A DNA stretch of 40,533 nucleotides from Rhodocyclaceae bacterium UBA2346 (GCA_002344625.1 DDUE01000083.1:1-40533); one strand, 5' to 3'; positions 19,406 through 30,460 are shown, counted from the first letter of the stretch. Notes: generated by a model not told the origin, from the sequence alone. Numbers and translations are program-made.

Positions 19406-20386
19406 ATGGAACGCCTGACCCTCGAACGCAAGCAGGTCTGGATCTACCTCGCCGCCATCGTTGCCGGCCTGGCGCTGGGTACGCTGCAGCCCGGCCTAGG
19501 ACCGGGACTGGAGGCCTTGCTGTGGCCGCTGCTGGCCGCGCTGCTGTTCACCACCTTCGTGCAGGTGCCGCTTCTGCACGTGCGCGATGCCTTCCGCGAC
19601 GGACGCTTCGTGGTCGCCACCGTGCTGGGCAACTTCGTCTTCGTCCCGGTGATCGTCTGGTTCGCGCTACACCTGCTGCCCGCCGATCCGGCCCTGCATC
19701 TCGGCGTGCTGCTGGTCCTGCTGGTCCCGTGCACCGACTGGTTCATCACTTTCACCCAGCTCGGGCGGGGCGACACCGCGCGCGCGATCGCGGTCACACC
19801 GCTGAACCTGCTGTTGCAGCTGGCTCTGCTACCGATCTATCTCTGGCTGATGCTGCCTGCAGCCGATTTCAGCGCAGCACTGAAAACCGAGCGGATGCTG
19901 CCCGCGGCACTACTCCTGGTCGGCCTGCCGCTTGTCGCCGCAGCGCTCGCCGAACGCTGGATCGACGCGCAACCGGACCGTGGGAGATGGCGTGACACCC
20001 TGGGTTGGTGGCCGGTGCCACTGCTGGCGACCGTGGTGTTCATGATCGCCGCCGCCCAGGTCGGGGCCGTCCGCCATGCCGGACCCATGTTGCTCGCGCT
20101 GTTGCCGATATTCGTCGGTTTTCTGCTCGTGGCCGCACTGCTGGCAAGCACGCTCGCACGGTGGCTGCGACTGCCGCCGCCGACCGGCCGCACACTCGCC
20201 TTCAGCTTTGGAACGCGCAATTCCTTCGTCGTACTACCCTTCGCGCTGGCACTGCCATCCGGCTGGGAAACCACGGTGGTGGTGATCGTTTTCCAGTCGC
20301 TGGTGGAACTGTTCGGGATGGTGCTCTACCTCTGGTGGCTGCCGCGGCATCTGTTCAGAGACGTGCTCACATCCCCTCACCGATAG
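19406..20386 (+). CDS. SBF/Acr3-like transporter
   Basis: A 326-residue membrane protein with about ten hydrophobic segments of the bile acid:sodium symporter (SBF) superfamily. The segment LLVLLVPCTDWFITFTQLGRGDTARA resembles the conserved Pro-Cys-Thr-Asp region of the 'arsenic resistance protein' branch. Late helices include TLAFSFGTRNSFVVLPFALAL. Arsenite efflux is possible, but no ars regulator or reductase is nearby, so the substrate is open. The start ATG (MERLTLERKQVWIYL) lies 34 bases after plsY; an upstream in-frame start overlapping plsY was rejected. No strong ribosome site is visible. It ends 11 bases from the convergent tsaD. Confidence 0.78.
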   Translation: MERLTLERKQVWIYLAAIVAGLALGTLQPGLGPGLEALLWPLLAALLFTTFVQVPLLHVRDAFRDGRFVVATVLGNFVFVPVIVWFALHLLPADPALHLGVLLVLLVPCTDWFITFTQLGRGDTARAIAVTPLNLLLQLALLPIYLWLMLPAADFSAALKTERMLPAALLLVGLPLVAAALAERWIDAQPDRGRWRDTLGWWPVPLLATVVFMIAAAQVGAVRHAGPMLLALLPIFVGFLLVAALLASTLARWLRLPPPTGRTLAFSFGTRNSFVVLPFALALPSGWETTVVVIVFQSLVELFGMVLYLWWLPRHLFRDVLTSPHR

Positions 20387-20397
20387 AGGTCTCCTGA

Positions 20398-21426
20398 CTA
20401 AACCGGCGCAGGCGCCTGCAACTCGGCCAGCGGCCAGCGCGGCCGCACCTTGACCACCCGCGCGCCGCACGTGCGCTCGCCCGCTGCGAGCCGCAGCGCC
20501 CCTGCGAATGCAATCATCGCGCCATTGTCGGTACACAATGCCGGTTCCGGATAATGCACGCTCCATCCCCGGCACCCCGCCGCGGCATCCAGACGCGCGC
20601 GCAATTGCCGATTCGCCCCGACCCCCCCCGCGACCACCAACTGCGTGAGCCCGGTGTCGGACAAAGCCCGCAGCGCCTTGGCGCAAAGAACCTCGACAAC
20701 CGCATCCTGAAAGTCCGCCGCCAGGTCCGCGCCATCCTCGGCGCGCCAACCGGGTGACGACACCACGTTGAGTACCGCCGTCTTGAGGCCGCTGAAACTG
20801 AAGTCGAGATCGCCGGAGCGTAACATCGGCCTCGGCAGCTTGAAACGCCCGCCACAGCCCGCCTCGGCCAAGCGCGCGAGTTGCGGCCCGCCGGGGTAGC
20901 CCAAGCCCAGCAACTTGGCCGTCTTGTCGAACGCTTCGCCCGCAGCGTCATCGACGGTTTCGCCCAGCAAGGCATACTGCCCCACGCCGGTCACCTCCAT
21001 CAACTGGGTATGCCCACCCGACACCAGCAGCGCAACGAATGGAAAGACCGGCGGCCGCGCCGCCAGCAAGGGCGACAGCAAATGTCCCTCCAGATGATGA
21101 ATCGGCAACGCCGGTATCGACAGCGACAACGCCAGCGCTTCGGCGAAACTCGCCCCCACCAGCAAGGCGCCCGCAAGCCCCGGCCCGGCCGTATAGGCCA
21201 CCGCATCGAGTTCGGCGAATGTGCACCCGGCCTGCGCGAGCGCCTCGCGCACGAGCAGCGGCAGGCGGCGAATATGGTCACGCGACGCGAGTTCCGGCAC
21301 CACGCCGCCATAGGCGGCGTGCAGGTCGATCTGCGAATGGAGCTGGTCGGCGATCAATCCTGCCGTGCCGTCATAGATCGCCACCCCGGTTTCGTCACAC
21401 GACGACTCGATACCCAACACCTTCAT
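20398..21426 (-). CDS. tsaD: tRNA t6A37 threonylcarbamoyltransferase TsaD
   Basis: TsaD works with TsaB and TsaE to transfer threonylcarbamoyl to adenosine 37 of ANN-decoding tRNAs. The 342-residue product starts [20 protein letters not shown]. It has the metal-binding histidines H111 and H115 in [12 protein letters not shown], the phosphate-binding [12 protein letters not shown] and [20 protein letters not shown], and [17 protein letters not shown] near the C-terminus. Thirty further codons upstream are open but unlike the family. It is divergent from rpsU, the conserved arrangement in proteobacteria. Confidence 0.96.
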   Translation of the reverse strand: MKVLGIESSCDETGVAIYDGTAGLIADQLHSQIDLHAAYGGVVPELASRDHIRRLPLLVREALAQAGCTFAELDAVAYTAGPGLAGALLVGASFAEALALSLSIPALPIHHLEGHLLSPLLAARPPVFPFVALLVSGGHTQLMEVTGVGQYALLGETVDDAAGEAFDKTAKLLGLGYPGGPQLARLAEAGCGGRFKLPRPMLRSGDLDFSFSGLKTAVLNVVSSPGWRAEDGADLAADFQDAVVEVLCAKALRALSDTGLTQLVVAGGVGANRQLRARLDAAAGCRGWSVHYPEPALCTDNGAMIAFAGALRLAAGERTCGARVVKVRPRWPLAELQAPAPV

Positions 21427-21493
21427 TGTCTGTTCCCATGGCGCATATGGCGCAGATTCACGACCCCGAATTCTACCCGTTCGCACGTCGGCC

Positions 21494-21523
21494 TTGCATC
21501 GGCCAGCAGACGGCATTTATAAT
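21494..21523 (+). promoter_or_regulatory. rpsU promoter
   Basis: A perfect TATAAT (21518-21523) is preceded at 18 bases by TTGCAT (21494-21499). It lies about 40 bases upstream of the rpsU ATG in the tsaD/rpsU divergent region, as expected for the housekeeping sigma-70 promoter of the macromolecular synthesis operon. Confidence 0.75.
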
Positions 21524-21563
21524 CCGCGTTTTTCCGCTCTCAAGACACTCAAGGATTGCCGTA

Positions 21564-21776
21564 ATGCCGGGTATTCGCGTAAAGGAAAACGAGCCGTTCG
21601 AAGTCGCCATTCGCCGCTTCAAGCGCACCATCGAAAAAACCGGTCTGCTGACTGAGCTTCGCGCCCGCGAGTTCTACGAAAAGCCCACCGCAGAGCGCAA
21701 GCGCAAGCTGGCAGCGGCCGTCAAGCGCAACCACAAGCGCCTGCGCAGCCAGATGCTGCCCCGCAAGCTGTACTGA
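21564..21776 (+). CDS. rpsU: 30S ribosomal protein S21
   Basis: A 70-residue, very basic protein: [20 protein letters not shown] at the start and [17 protein letters not shown] at the end, full-length for bS21. It helps the small subunit pair with the ribosome binding site at initiation. AAGGA lies eight bases before the ATG. It is the first gene of rpsU-yqeY-dnaG-rpoD and is separated from the next gene by a strong terminator. Confidence 0.97.
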   Translation: MPGIRVKENEPFEVAIRRFKRTIEKTGLLTELRAREFYEKPTAERKRKLAAAVKRNHKRLRSQMLPRKLY

Positions 21777-21824
21777 TCTTTCGCGCCGCTGCCCGCACGC
21801 GGGCCCAGCGGGCGTTCGCATTCC

Positions 21825-21877
21825 CCATGCCGGGCGCGGATCCTTCCGATTCGCGCCCGGCATGGTTTTTGTGTTTC
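21825..21877 (+). terminator. Strong terminator after rpsU
   Basis: A 14-bp perfect stem (arms 21825-21838 and 21852-21865, core CCATGCCGGGCGCG) with a 13-base loop is followed by TTTTTGTGTTT. It ends about 17 bases before the yqeY ATG. It should let rpsU be made in excess over dnaG and rpoD by partial termination, like the internal terminator known between rpsU and dnaG in E. coli. Confidence 0.9.
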
Positions 21878-21893
21878 TCGTATTGGAGCAGAC

Positions 21894-22340
21894 ATGCCGC
21901 TCAAGGCACGAATCCAGGATGACATGAAAACCGCGATGCGGGCGCGCGACACGGGACGACTGTCGGCGATCAGACTGCTGCTCGCGGCGATCAAGCAGCG
22001 CGAAGTGGACGAGCGCATCGAACTCGACGACGCCGCCGTAACCGCCACGATCGAGAAAATGGTCAAGCAGCGCCGCGACGCCGCAGCCCAGTTCGACAGC
22101 GGCAACCGCCCCGAACTCGCAGCCGGCGAACGCTTCGAGATCGGGATACTGTCCGCCTATCTTCCCGCCGCGCTGTCGTCCGAAGAACTCGATGCCGAGA
22201 TCGCAGCCGTGATCACAGCATGCGCCGCTACGTCGCCGGCCGACCTGGGCAAGACCATGACCGCGCTCAAGCCGCGCCTTGCCGGCCGCGCCGACATGGC
22301 CGAAGCATCTCGCCGGGTCAGGGCGCGACTGGGTGCCTGA
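21894..22340 (+). CDS. yqeY: GatB/YqeY domain protein
   Basis: A 148-residue soluble protein of the YqeY family: MPLKARIQDDMKTAMRARDT, LSAIRLLLAAIKQREVDERI, and a C-terminal helical domain like the tail of GatB (ADLGKTMTALKPRLAGRADM). It may bind tRNA or aminoacyl-tRNA complexes, but its function is not settled. TTGGAG precedes the ATG. Position between rpsU and dnaG is common in betaproteobacteria and other groups. Confidence 0.9.
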   Translation: MPLKARIQDDMKTAMRARDTGRLSAIRLLLAAIKQREVDERIELDDAAVTATIEKMVKQRRDAAAQFDSGNRPELAAGERFEIGILSAYLPAALSSEELDAEIAAVITACAATSPADLGKTMTALKPRLAGRADMAEASRRVRARLGA

Positions 22341-22373
22341 ACACCGCCCGCGCAGCCGCACCGCGAGGCCGGG

Positions 22374-24170
22374 ATGATTCCGCAGTCGTTCATACAGGAT
22401 CTGCTGGGACGGGTCGATATCGTCGATGTCATCGAACGCCACCTCCCGCTCAAGAAGGGGGGTGCGAACTACTTCGCCTGCTGCCCCTTCCACGGCGAAA
22501 AGAGCGCCTCGTTCTCGGTGAGCCCCACCAAACAGTTCTATCACTGCTTCGGTTGCGGCGTGCATGGCAACGCGATCGGATTCCTGATGGAGTACAGCGG
22601 ACTGTCGTTCGTCGAGGCCGTCAAGGAACTCGCGGGCCAGGTCGGCCTGAAGCTGCCCGAAGACACCAAGGGTACGGCACCGGCGCCCAAGCCGCCCGGC
22701 AACGACAGCCTCTACGCCGCAATGACTGCCGCGGCGCAGTTTTATCGCGATCAGCTCAAGAAAACACCCGCGGCGATCCACTACCTCAAACAGCGCGGTC
22801 TCACCGGCGAAATCGCCGCGCGCTTCGGCATCGGCTACGCGCCCGACGACTGGCAGGGACTGAAAGCGGTCTTCGCCGACTACGACCACAAATCCCTGCT
22901 CGAATGCGGGCTGGTGCTCGAGAACGACCAGGGACGGCGCTACGATCGCTTCCGCCACCGGGTCATGTTCCCGATCCAGGATCGCCGCGGCCGCATCATC
23001 GGCTTTGGCGGACGGGTGCTCGACGGGGGCGAACCCAAATACCTTAACTCGCCGGAAACGCCGCTGTTCGAAAAGGGACGCGAGCTCTACGGCCTGACCC
23101 AGGCGCACAAGGCCATTCGTGACGAGGGCAGCGCCGTGGTGGTCGAAGGCTACATGGACGTCGTGGCACTGGCCCAGTTCGGCATAGGCAACACCGTCGC
23201 GACCCTCGGCACCGCCACCAATGCCCATCATGCCACCACCCTGATGCGCCTCACCGACCGGGTGGTGTTCTGCTTCGACGGCGACGCCGCCGGGCGCAGG
23301 GCCGCCTGGCGCGCGCTCGAGGCTTCGCTTGAGGCCTTGCGCGACGACGTGACGCTCGCTTTCCTGTTTCTGCCCGCGGAGCACGACCCCGACTCGTTCG
23401 TGCGCCAACACGGCGCACAGGCGTTTCGCGCAGCCGCCGCCAACGCCAGCCCCCTCGCCCGCTTCCTGCTCGACGAGCTGACTGCGAAAGTCGACCTGGA
23501 GACCGCCGAAGGACGGGCACGCCTGATTCACGACGCACGCCCCCTGGTCACTCGCGTCGCCGCCCCCCTCCTGCGCCTGCAGCTCCTCAAGGCGACTGCG
23601 GACGCTGGCGGGATCAGCCAACGCGAGATCGAAACCGCATACGGTCTGGCTCCGCCCCCCACCGAACGGGCACACGACACCTGGCGCAAACCCCGGCAGC
23701 GCCCGGGTCCGCAACGCCCCCGCGGCCGCTCACGGGCCGTCGCACCAACCGGTATCCTGCTGCGGCTGGTGCTCGACAACCCCAGCCTCGCGGCTCGCCT
23801 CCCCGCCGACCTGATCGAACCCGCCGACGCCGAGAGCCTCGCCCTGATTGCGATCATCGACGCGATGAGCATCGGCGACATCGAGGCCGACTGCGGTGTC
23901 GCCGCGCTCGTCGAACGATTCAGGGAAACGCCCCACGGCACCGCACTGTCAAAGGTCGCGGGCGAACTGGTGGACACCGAATTCGACGAATCCGTGGTGG
24001 AGCTATTGTTCGAAGACACCCTGCGCAAACTGCAGGCCGACTCGATCGACCACGAAATCGTCGAACTGACCCGCCGCGAGCGTGACAGCGGCCTGACTTC
24101 GGCGGAACGCCATCATCTCGCTCATCTTATTTTACAGAAACGGCAGTTGGGCGAACCTCGTAAGAGCTAG
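22374..24170 (+). CDS. dnaG: DNA primase
   Basis: DnaG makes RNA primers at the replication fork. The 598-residue protein has an N-terminal CHC2-type zinc domain (CPFH at 37-40 and CFGC at 58-61, in [20 protein letters not shown]). The TOPRIM catalytic core has Glu258 in [16 protein letters not shown] and Asp302/Asp304 in [15 protein letters not shown] linker rich in Pro and Arg (about 425-460) leads to the C-terminal DnaB-binding helical domain. Length matches the family (about 580-600). It starts 33 bases after yqeY. Confidence 0.96.
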   Translation: MIPQSFIQDLLGRVDIVDVIERHLPLKKGGANYFACCPFHGEKSASFSVSPTKQFYHCFGCGVHGNAIGFLMEYSGLSFVEAVKELAGQVGLKLPEDTKGTAPAPKPPGNDSLYAAMTAAAQFYRDQLKKTPAAIHYLKQRGLTGEIAARFGIGYAPDDWQGLKAVFADYDHKSLLECGLVLENDQGRRYDRFRHRVMFPIQDRRGRIIGFGGRVLDGGEPKYLNSPETPLFEKGRELYGLTQAHKAIRDEGSAVVVEGYMDVVALAQFGIGNTVATLGTATNAHHATTLMRLTDRVVFCFDGDAAGRRAAWRALEASLEALRDDVTLAFLFLPAEHDPDSFVRQHGAQAFRAAAANASPLARFLLDELTAKVDLETAEGRARLIHDARPLVTRVAAPLLRLQLLKATADAGGISQREIETAYGLAPPPTERAHDTWRKPRQRPGPQRPRGRSRAVAPTGILLRLVLDNPSLAARLPADLIEPADAESLALIAIIDAMSIGDIEADCGVAALVERFRETPHGTALSKVAGELVDTEFDESVVELLFEDTLRKLQADSIDHEIVELTRRERDSGLTSAERHHLAHLILQKRQLGEPRKS

Positions 24171-24179
24171 ATTTTCTGA

Positions 24180-24185
24180 TACAAT
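24180..24185 (+). promoter_or_regulatory. Candidate -10 upstream of rpoD
   Basis: TACAAT lies in the short AT-rich gap between dnaG and rpoD, 43 bases before the rpoD ATG. No good -35 is visible at normal spacing. It could support extra rpoD transcription (for example under stress with another sigma factor), but the evidence is thin. Confidence 0.3.
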
Positions 24186-24228
24186 TACCGGTTTTCCAAA
24201 TCAGCCTCACCTTGACTCAAGGAGTGCC

Positions 24229-26228
<2,000 letters not shown>

Positions 26229-26232
<4 letters not shown>

Positions 26233-26260
26233 CGGCCGGGGCGCCGTAACCCGGTAGAAT
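26229..26260 (+). promoter_or_regulatory. Candidate tRNA promoter overlapping rpoD stop
   Basis: TAGAAT (26255-26260) is a good -10 followed by a GC-rich discriminator. TTGACG (26229-26234), which overlaps the rpoD stop codon, is a good -35. The spacer of 20 bases is longer than optimal. The expected start lies right at the tRNA-like fragment rather than at the real tRNA. Confidence 0.4.
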
Positions 26261-26271
26261 GCCCACCCCAC

Positions 26272-26316
26272 GGGCCGTTAGCCCCGTTGGCTGGAGCAGG
26301 CGGCTCGTAACGTGTT
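26272..26316 (+). pseudogene. tRNA-like 5' half fragment
   Basis: The sequence beginning GGGCCGTTAGCC and continuing with GGAGCAG-GCGG-CTCGTAA follows the order of the intact tRNA at 26388 (GGGCC, TAGC, GAGCAGCGG, CTCATAA). It stops resembling a tRNA after the anticodon loop; no T arm or CCA follows. It looks like a decayed or partial tRNA copy about 116 bases upstream of the intact one. Similarity was judged by eye only. Confidence 0.4.
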
Positions 26317-26387
26317 TGTGCATAAAAAATCGCTTACACGTCATCAGACGAAGCCGAGCAAGCGCTAATATAAGCAGTCAGTTTTAA

Positions 26388-26466
<79 letters not shown>

Positions 26467-26503
26467 AAAAAAGCCCCAAGCCGTGCAGGTTTGGGGCTTT
26501 TTT
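26467..26503 (+). terminator. Terminator after tRNA
   Basis: GCCCCAA (26473-26479) pairs with TTGGGGC (26491-26497), flanked by six A before and six T after, a classic Rho-independent terminator directly following the tRNA CCA end. Confidence 0.93.
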
Positions 26504-26587
26504 CGCGTTTGGCTTGTCGGCCCGCAATACTCTTGTAGTCGGGCGCGGGTTCACAAGTCATATCGGCGGCTGACGAAGCAGCGGTGC

Positions 26588-26689
26588 AACATTGCCGATG
26601 CATTGGCGATGCCGGTCGTCACGCGCAAAGTGGCCGATTTCAAGCTGACCGGCGTGACCGTCGTCAATCCGTGGGCGCGCTCACCATGA
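26588..26689 (+). pseudogene. VapC (PIN-domain toxin) C-terminal remnant
   Basis: A 33-codon stretch ending in TGA reads NIADALAMPVVTRKVADFKL, then TGVTVVNPWARSP. This matches the C-terminal end typical of VapC toxins (I-A-x-A-x-x-x-x-VVTRN-x-x-DF-x-x-TGV-x-V-x-NPW). The catalytic N-terminal acidic residues and any antitoxin gene are missing, and upstream sequence in this frame is unrelated. It therefore appears to be a decayed toxin-antitoxin remnant just downstream of the tRNA. It cannot encode an active ribonuclease. Confidence 0.7.
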
Positions 26690-26714
26690 CCGCCTCGCCG
26701 GCGGAGCGCAGCAA

Positions 26715-27560
26715 TCAGGCATCCAGGTGACCTGCCTCCAAGGCCGCCACGATTCCGCTGAGTGCATCCAGGCCGCGCATGGGCAGCGCCACGCGGTGCG
26801 GCGACGAGCGCCCGGTTTCACGCAGATTGATGCGGATGAGCGGGCAATCCTGACTCTCGCCGAATTGGCGCACCGACGGGATCGCCGTGCCGGCACCGAT
26901 TTCGATGACGACCAGACGGTCGAGCTTGCGGCGCCATGCGATCAGGCGCGCCTGCTGCAAGCGTGTGCGTTCGTCGCACCAGCCGCCATCGCCGAACATC
27001 AGGATGTTGGGGCGCGCAGTTCCGCCACACCACGGGCAGCGCGGAAAATCGCCGAGCAGTCTGCAATTGACCGCGTCGACAACCGGTACGAATCCGTCGG
27101 CCGACCAGATGTCGTCGCCACAACCACCGAGACATTGCAGGTGATGGATCGAGCCATGGCACTCCATAATCCGCGCCGGATCGTAACCCGCCTGCTGGAA
27201 GTGGCCGTCGACGTTGCTGGTGAACACGAAAGCGCCTGCGGGCAGGCGGCGGGCGATCCCGTCGAGAATGCGGAAACTCGCGCCAGGTGCCGTTTCGCGG
27301 TACAGCTTCAGGCGATGCCCATAGAATCCCCACGCCAGCCGTGGCTCGGTGTAAAAGGCGTCGGGACAGGCGATATCCTGAAAGTGCATCCTGGCCCTGC
27401 CCAGCGCCGGATAGGTGCGCCACAGACCCGCGTCTCCACGGAAATCGGGCAGCCCTGAATCCACGCCCAGCCCGGCGCCGGCGGTGATGAGCACGCCGTC
27501 GGCGTTCTCGATCAAGCGCGCACAGCGGGTCAGCTCATCGATCAGATCAGTTGCCGGCAT
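26715..27560 (-). CDS. Sir2-family NAD-dependent protein deacylase
   Basis: A 281-residue sirtuin. It has the NAD-binding motif VLITAGAGLGVDSGLPDFRG (residues 23-42), FTSNVDGHFQQAG in place of the usual TQNVDGLHxxAG, the catalytic His135 in ECHGSIHHLQC, and zinc cysteines C143, C147, C175 and C178. LVVIEIGAGTAIPSVRQFGE forms the second NAD-binding part. It would remove acyl groups from lysines with NAD consumption. The chosen ATG (MPATDLIDEL) has GGAG upstream; ten upstream codons were dropped. It is the last of a minus-strand run below the HDOD gene, 72 bases away. Confidence 0.88.
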   Translation of the reverse strand: MPATDLIDELTRCARLIENADGVLITAGAGLGVDSGLPDFRGDAGLWRTYPALGRARMHFQDIACPDAFYTEPRLAWGFYGHRLKLYRETAPGASFRILDGIARRLPAGAFVFTSNVDGHFQQAGYDPARIMECHGSIHHLQCLGGCGDDIWSADGFVPVVDAVNCRLLGDFPRCPWCGGTARPNILMFGDGGWCDERTRLQQARLIAWRRKLDRLVVIEIGAGTAIPSVRQFGESQDCPLIRINLRETGRSSPHRVALPMRGLDALSGIVAALEAGHLDA

Positions 27561-27632
27561 CGAGGCTCCGCCAGGATCGAGGCCACACACCGGGCCAGCG
27601 CCTCCGGTAGTGCCCCCGCTCGAATCCAGGCA

Positions 27633-28487
27633 TCAAGCGTACTCGGCCCGCAGGGCCTTGAAATGCGCATCGATCTCGGGCACCAGCAGGTGGTACTGGT
27701 CGCCGAGCCGGCGTTCGACATGCGCCTGGTCCAGCCACTCGAACTCGGCGCTGGCGAGCGCGTTGGCCGCATAGATCACCTCCCCCAGCGTACGCGGGTT
27801 TTCGAGCAGTGGCGGGCGCGGTTCGTCATGATAGGCAGCAGCTTCGATCAGCGGCCCCGGGAGCTTGAGCGCGAACAGCAGCGACTCGCCGATGCTCTCG
27901 TGCCAATTCGAGATCAGGTAGCGCAGACTGTCGGGACGGGTCCGGAGCTCTTCATACTGGGCCGCGCGGTAGAGCATATAGAAGGCACCGAGGTCGTGCA
28001 CCAGACCCGCAAACGCCGCTTCGTCGGGGTTCACCGACGACAACTTGCGCCCGATGACCACGGCGGCGCTGGCGGTGTAAATCGAATGCTCCCACAACCG
28101 GCGGGAGAGTTCGCTGAATGGCAGGAGTTCCTTCGACTTCACCAACTGGTTGATCGCAACGCCCAGCGCGATGTTGCGCACCGCCTTCAGGCCCAGTTTC
28201 AACACCGCGGTCGGGACATCACGCACCTCGTCGCGCGATATGCGCGCGGCCACGTTGGCCTGGCGTATCAGGCGGCTGCTGATCAGCGGCTCGATCTGCA
28301 CGACTTCGGCGATCCGGTCGATCGAGATGTCCGAGTCGCGCAGCGCGTTGCGCAGCCGCAGCGACACATCGAAACAGGTCGGGAACACGATGTCCTCCGA
28401 CATCTCCGTCGCGATGTCCTCCAGCATCTTGAACCGCTGTTGCCGCAGCGCCTCGCCTCGCTTGTCATTCGAATCCGGTGTACTCAT
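27633..28487 (-). CDS. HDOD-domain signalling protein
   Basis: A 284-residue soluble protein with an HDOD domain (about residues 30-230): SISIDRIAEVVQIEPLISS-like region, RLIRQANVAA, then AAFAGLVHDLGAFYMLYRAA and ESIGESLLFALKLPGPLIEA with YHDEPRP. HDOD proteins are HD-like domains, mostly lacking enzymatic activity, that take part in signal transduction. No GGDEF or EAL domain is fused here. The start MSTPDSNDKRGEAL was chosen for family-like length; the 54-codon upstream extension is low-complexity. No ribosome site is obvious. The regulated process is unknown. Confidence 0.85.
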   Translation of the reverse strand: MSTPDSNDKRGEALRQQRFKMLEDIATEMSEDIVFPTCFDVSLRLRNALRDSDISIDRIAEVVQIEPLISSRLIRQANVAARISRDEVRDVPTAVLKLGLKAVRNIALGVAINQLVKSKELLPFSELSRRLWEHSIYTASAAVVIGRKLSSVNPDEAAFAGLVHDLGAFYMLYRAAQYEELRTRPDSLRYLISNWHESIGESLLFALKLPGPLIEAAAYHDEPRPPLLENPRTLGEVIYAANALASAEFEWLDQAHVERRLGDQYHLLVPEIDAHFKALRAEYA

Positions 28488-28701
28488 GGCAACGGCCAGC
28501 CCCCTCGGCGACGTCAAAAAAAGCGGCGCAGTGCGCAAACACGGAGCGAACGAGCGTTGTTCCGGCGGTACCTCATCGTACCGCCCCGCCCCGGTTCGAA
28601 ATTTGCACCGCACGAATTCTAACGCGTGCCTACGGACAGCAAGTGCCAAGAATGCCGCACACGCAGCGAGACGAGCAGTCCTTTACCCGATTCGGGCAAC
28701 C

Positions 28702-28717
28702 GCCGCCGGTCGGCGGC
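28702..28717 (-). terminator. Small GC hairpin after GH13 gene
   Basis: GCCGCC and GGCGGC pair around a four-base loop, starting within three bases of the alpha-glucosidase stop codon on the minus strand. There is no T tract; a second small inverted repeat (CCCGA/TCGGG) follows. It may be a weak or Rho-assisted terminator. Confidence 0.35.
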
Positions 28718-28719
28718 TT

Positions 28720-30414
28720 TCAGCCCACCCGGTATACCCGTGCCTCATAAGCCGCCAGGCTCATTCCCGCACGGGCCGGATGAGGTGCGACGATCCGATT
28801 CGCGAGCAACAATCCGTCATATCCCGGCGCGCCACCCGTGAATCTGCATCGCGCCGTGCGCGCGCTGAGATTGACGACGACCATGATCCGCGCATCGTCG
28901 AGACGACGCACATAGGCAAACACCTGGCGATGGCGGGCGAGCAGAGGTTCATAGCGCCCGTACACCAGCGCAGGCTCGGTTCGCCGCAGACCGATCAGCT
29001 TGCGATAGAACGCCAGCACCGAATCCGGCTCCGCCCGCTGGCGCGCGACATTGATCCGCGGATAGTTGGGATTGACCTTCAACCACGGGCTCGCGGTGCT
29101 GAAGCCGGCAGTCGCGCCCTCGTCCCACTGCATCGGGGTGCGCGCGTTGTCGCGCGACGTGAGCGCGAGCGCCGCGAGCAGTTCGGCTTCGGGCACACCG
29201 CTGGCGAGCCCGATCGCATGCTGATTGCGCGCGAACACGTCGTCGAAGTCGCCGACCTGCGTGAAGACGGTGTCGGTCATCCCGATCTCCTGGCCCTGAT
29301 AGATGAACGGCGTGCCTTCCATCAGAAAGTACATCGTGGCGAGTGCCGTGGCGCTGGCATGCCAGTGCGCACCCGCATCGCCCCACCGCGACACCACCCG
29401 GGTGATGTCGTGATTCTCGAGGAACAGCGCATTCCAGCCTTGGCCGTGCAAGGCGTCCTGCCAGGCACCGAGAACCTTCTTCAGCGCCACGACATCGAGC
29501 GCGCCACCGGGGTTGTTCGACCACAGCGCGAGATGCTCGAACTGGAACAGCATGCCCAGCCGCCGGTGCCGCGCCCCGACCCATTCGAGCGCCTGTTGCG
29601 CAGACACGCCATTGGCCTCGCCGACCGTCATCACGTCGCGTCCCCTGAAGGTGTGTGCGCATAGCGCGTCGAGATACTCGAGCACCCCGGCGACATTCAT
29701 GTGCCCGGCGAACGACGGCACATGCTCCAGCCCCTCGGGATTGGGCAGATCGGGCAGGCCCGGGCGCTTCTTCATGTGGCTCACCGCGTCCAGGCGAAAG
29801 CCGTCGACACCCTTGTCGAGCCACCACCGCACCATGTCGAACACCGCCGCGCGCATCTGCGGGTTCTCCCAGTTCAGGTCGGGCTGGCGGCGCGAGAAGA
29901 TATGCAGGAAGTACTGCCCGGTGGATGGGTCGAAGGTCCACGCCGACCCTTTGAAGATGCTTTCCCAGTTGTTGGGCTCATGCCCCGCCACCGGGTCGCG
30001 CCAGATGTACCAGTCGCGCCTGGGGTGGTCGCGCGACGAGCGCGACTCGACGAACCAGGCATGCTCGTCGCTGGTGTGGTTGAGCACCAGGTCGAGTATC
30101 AGACGCATGCCGCGGCGATGAACCTCTTCCAGCAACCGATCGAAATCGGCCATGGTGCCGAAGTCGGTCATGATGTCCTGGTAGTCGCTGATGTCGTAGC
30201 CATTGTCGTCGTTCGGCGACTTGTACATCGGACATAGCCAGATCACGTCTATGCCCAGCCACTGCAGATACTCCAGCCGCGCGGTGATGCCATTCAGATC
30301 CCCGATGCCGTCGCCGTTGGAGTCCATGAAACTGCGCGGATAGATCTGGTAGACCACCGCCTCCTTCCACCAGGCGCGCCCGGGGTCGTGTGCGGCATTG
30401 GATAACATCTTCAT
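28720..30414 (-). CDS. GH13 alpha-glucosidase (oligo-1,6-glucosidase-like)
   Basis: A 564-residue cytoplasmic GH13 enzyme. The barrel starts WWKEAVVYQIYPRSFMDSNG and shows the calcium-type loop DSNGDGIGDLNGI. Conserved regions are I (LILDLVLNHTSDEH), II (GVDGFRLDAVSHM, nucleophile Asp209), III (VMTVGEANG, acid/base Glu266) and IV (LFLENHDITR, Asp336). A C-terminal beta domain follows. It would release glucose from short alpha-glucosides (isomaltose, maltose or similar). The residue after Asp209 is Ala, so 1,4 versus 1,6 preference is not decided. The start MKMLSN was chosen; the long upstream frame is translated repeat DNA. It is divergent from pgi-glgX-glgC. Confidence 0.9.
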   Translation of the reverse strand: MKMLSNAAHDPGRAWWKEAVVYQIYPRSFMDSNGDGIGDLNGITARLEYLQWLGIDVIWLCPMYKSPNDDNGYDISDYQDIMTDFGTMADFDRLLEEVHRRGMRLILDLVLNHTSDEHAWFVESRSSRDHPRRDWYIWRDPVAGHEPNNWESIFKGSAWTFDPSTGQYFLHIFSRRQPDLNWENPQMRAAVFDMVRWWLDKGVDGFRLDAVSHMKKRPGLPDLPNPEGLEHVPSFAGHMNVAGVLEYLDALCAHTFRGRDVMTVGEANGVSAQQALEWVGARHRRLGMLFQFEHLALWSNNPGGALDVVALKKVLGAWQDALHGQGWNALFLENHDITRVVSRWGDAGAHWHASATALATMYFLMEGTPFIYQGQEIGMTDTVFTQVGDFDDVFARNQHAIGLASGVPEAELLAALALTSRDNARTPMQWDEGATAGFSTASPWLKVNPNYPRINVARQRAEPDSVLAFYRKLIGLRRTEPALVYGRYEPLLARHRQVFAYVRRLDDARIMVVVNLSARTARCRFTGGAPGYDGLLLANRIVAPHPARAGMSLAAYEARVYRVG

Positions 30415-30460
30415 GCATGTTCTCAGTCGTGGTGAAAGGCGGCTCGGGCCGCGGGCGGCG

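Noticed and set aside
21549..23714. 721-codon open frame on minus opposite rpsU, yqeY and dnaG
   Set aside because: It crosses three well-identified plus-strand genes and a strong terminator; composition is that of an antisense third-position frame.
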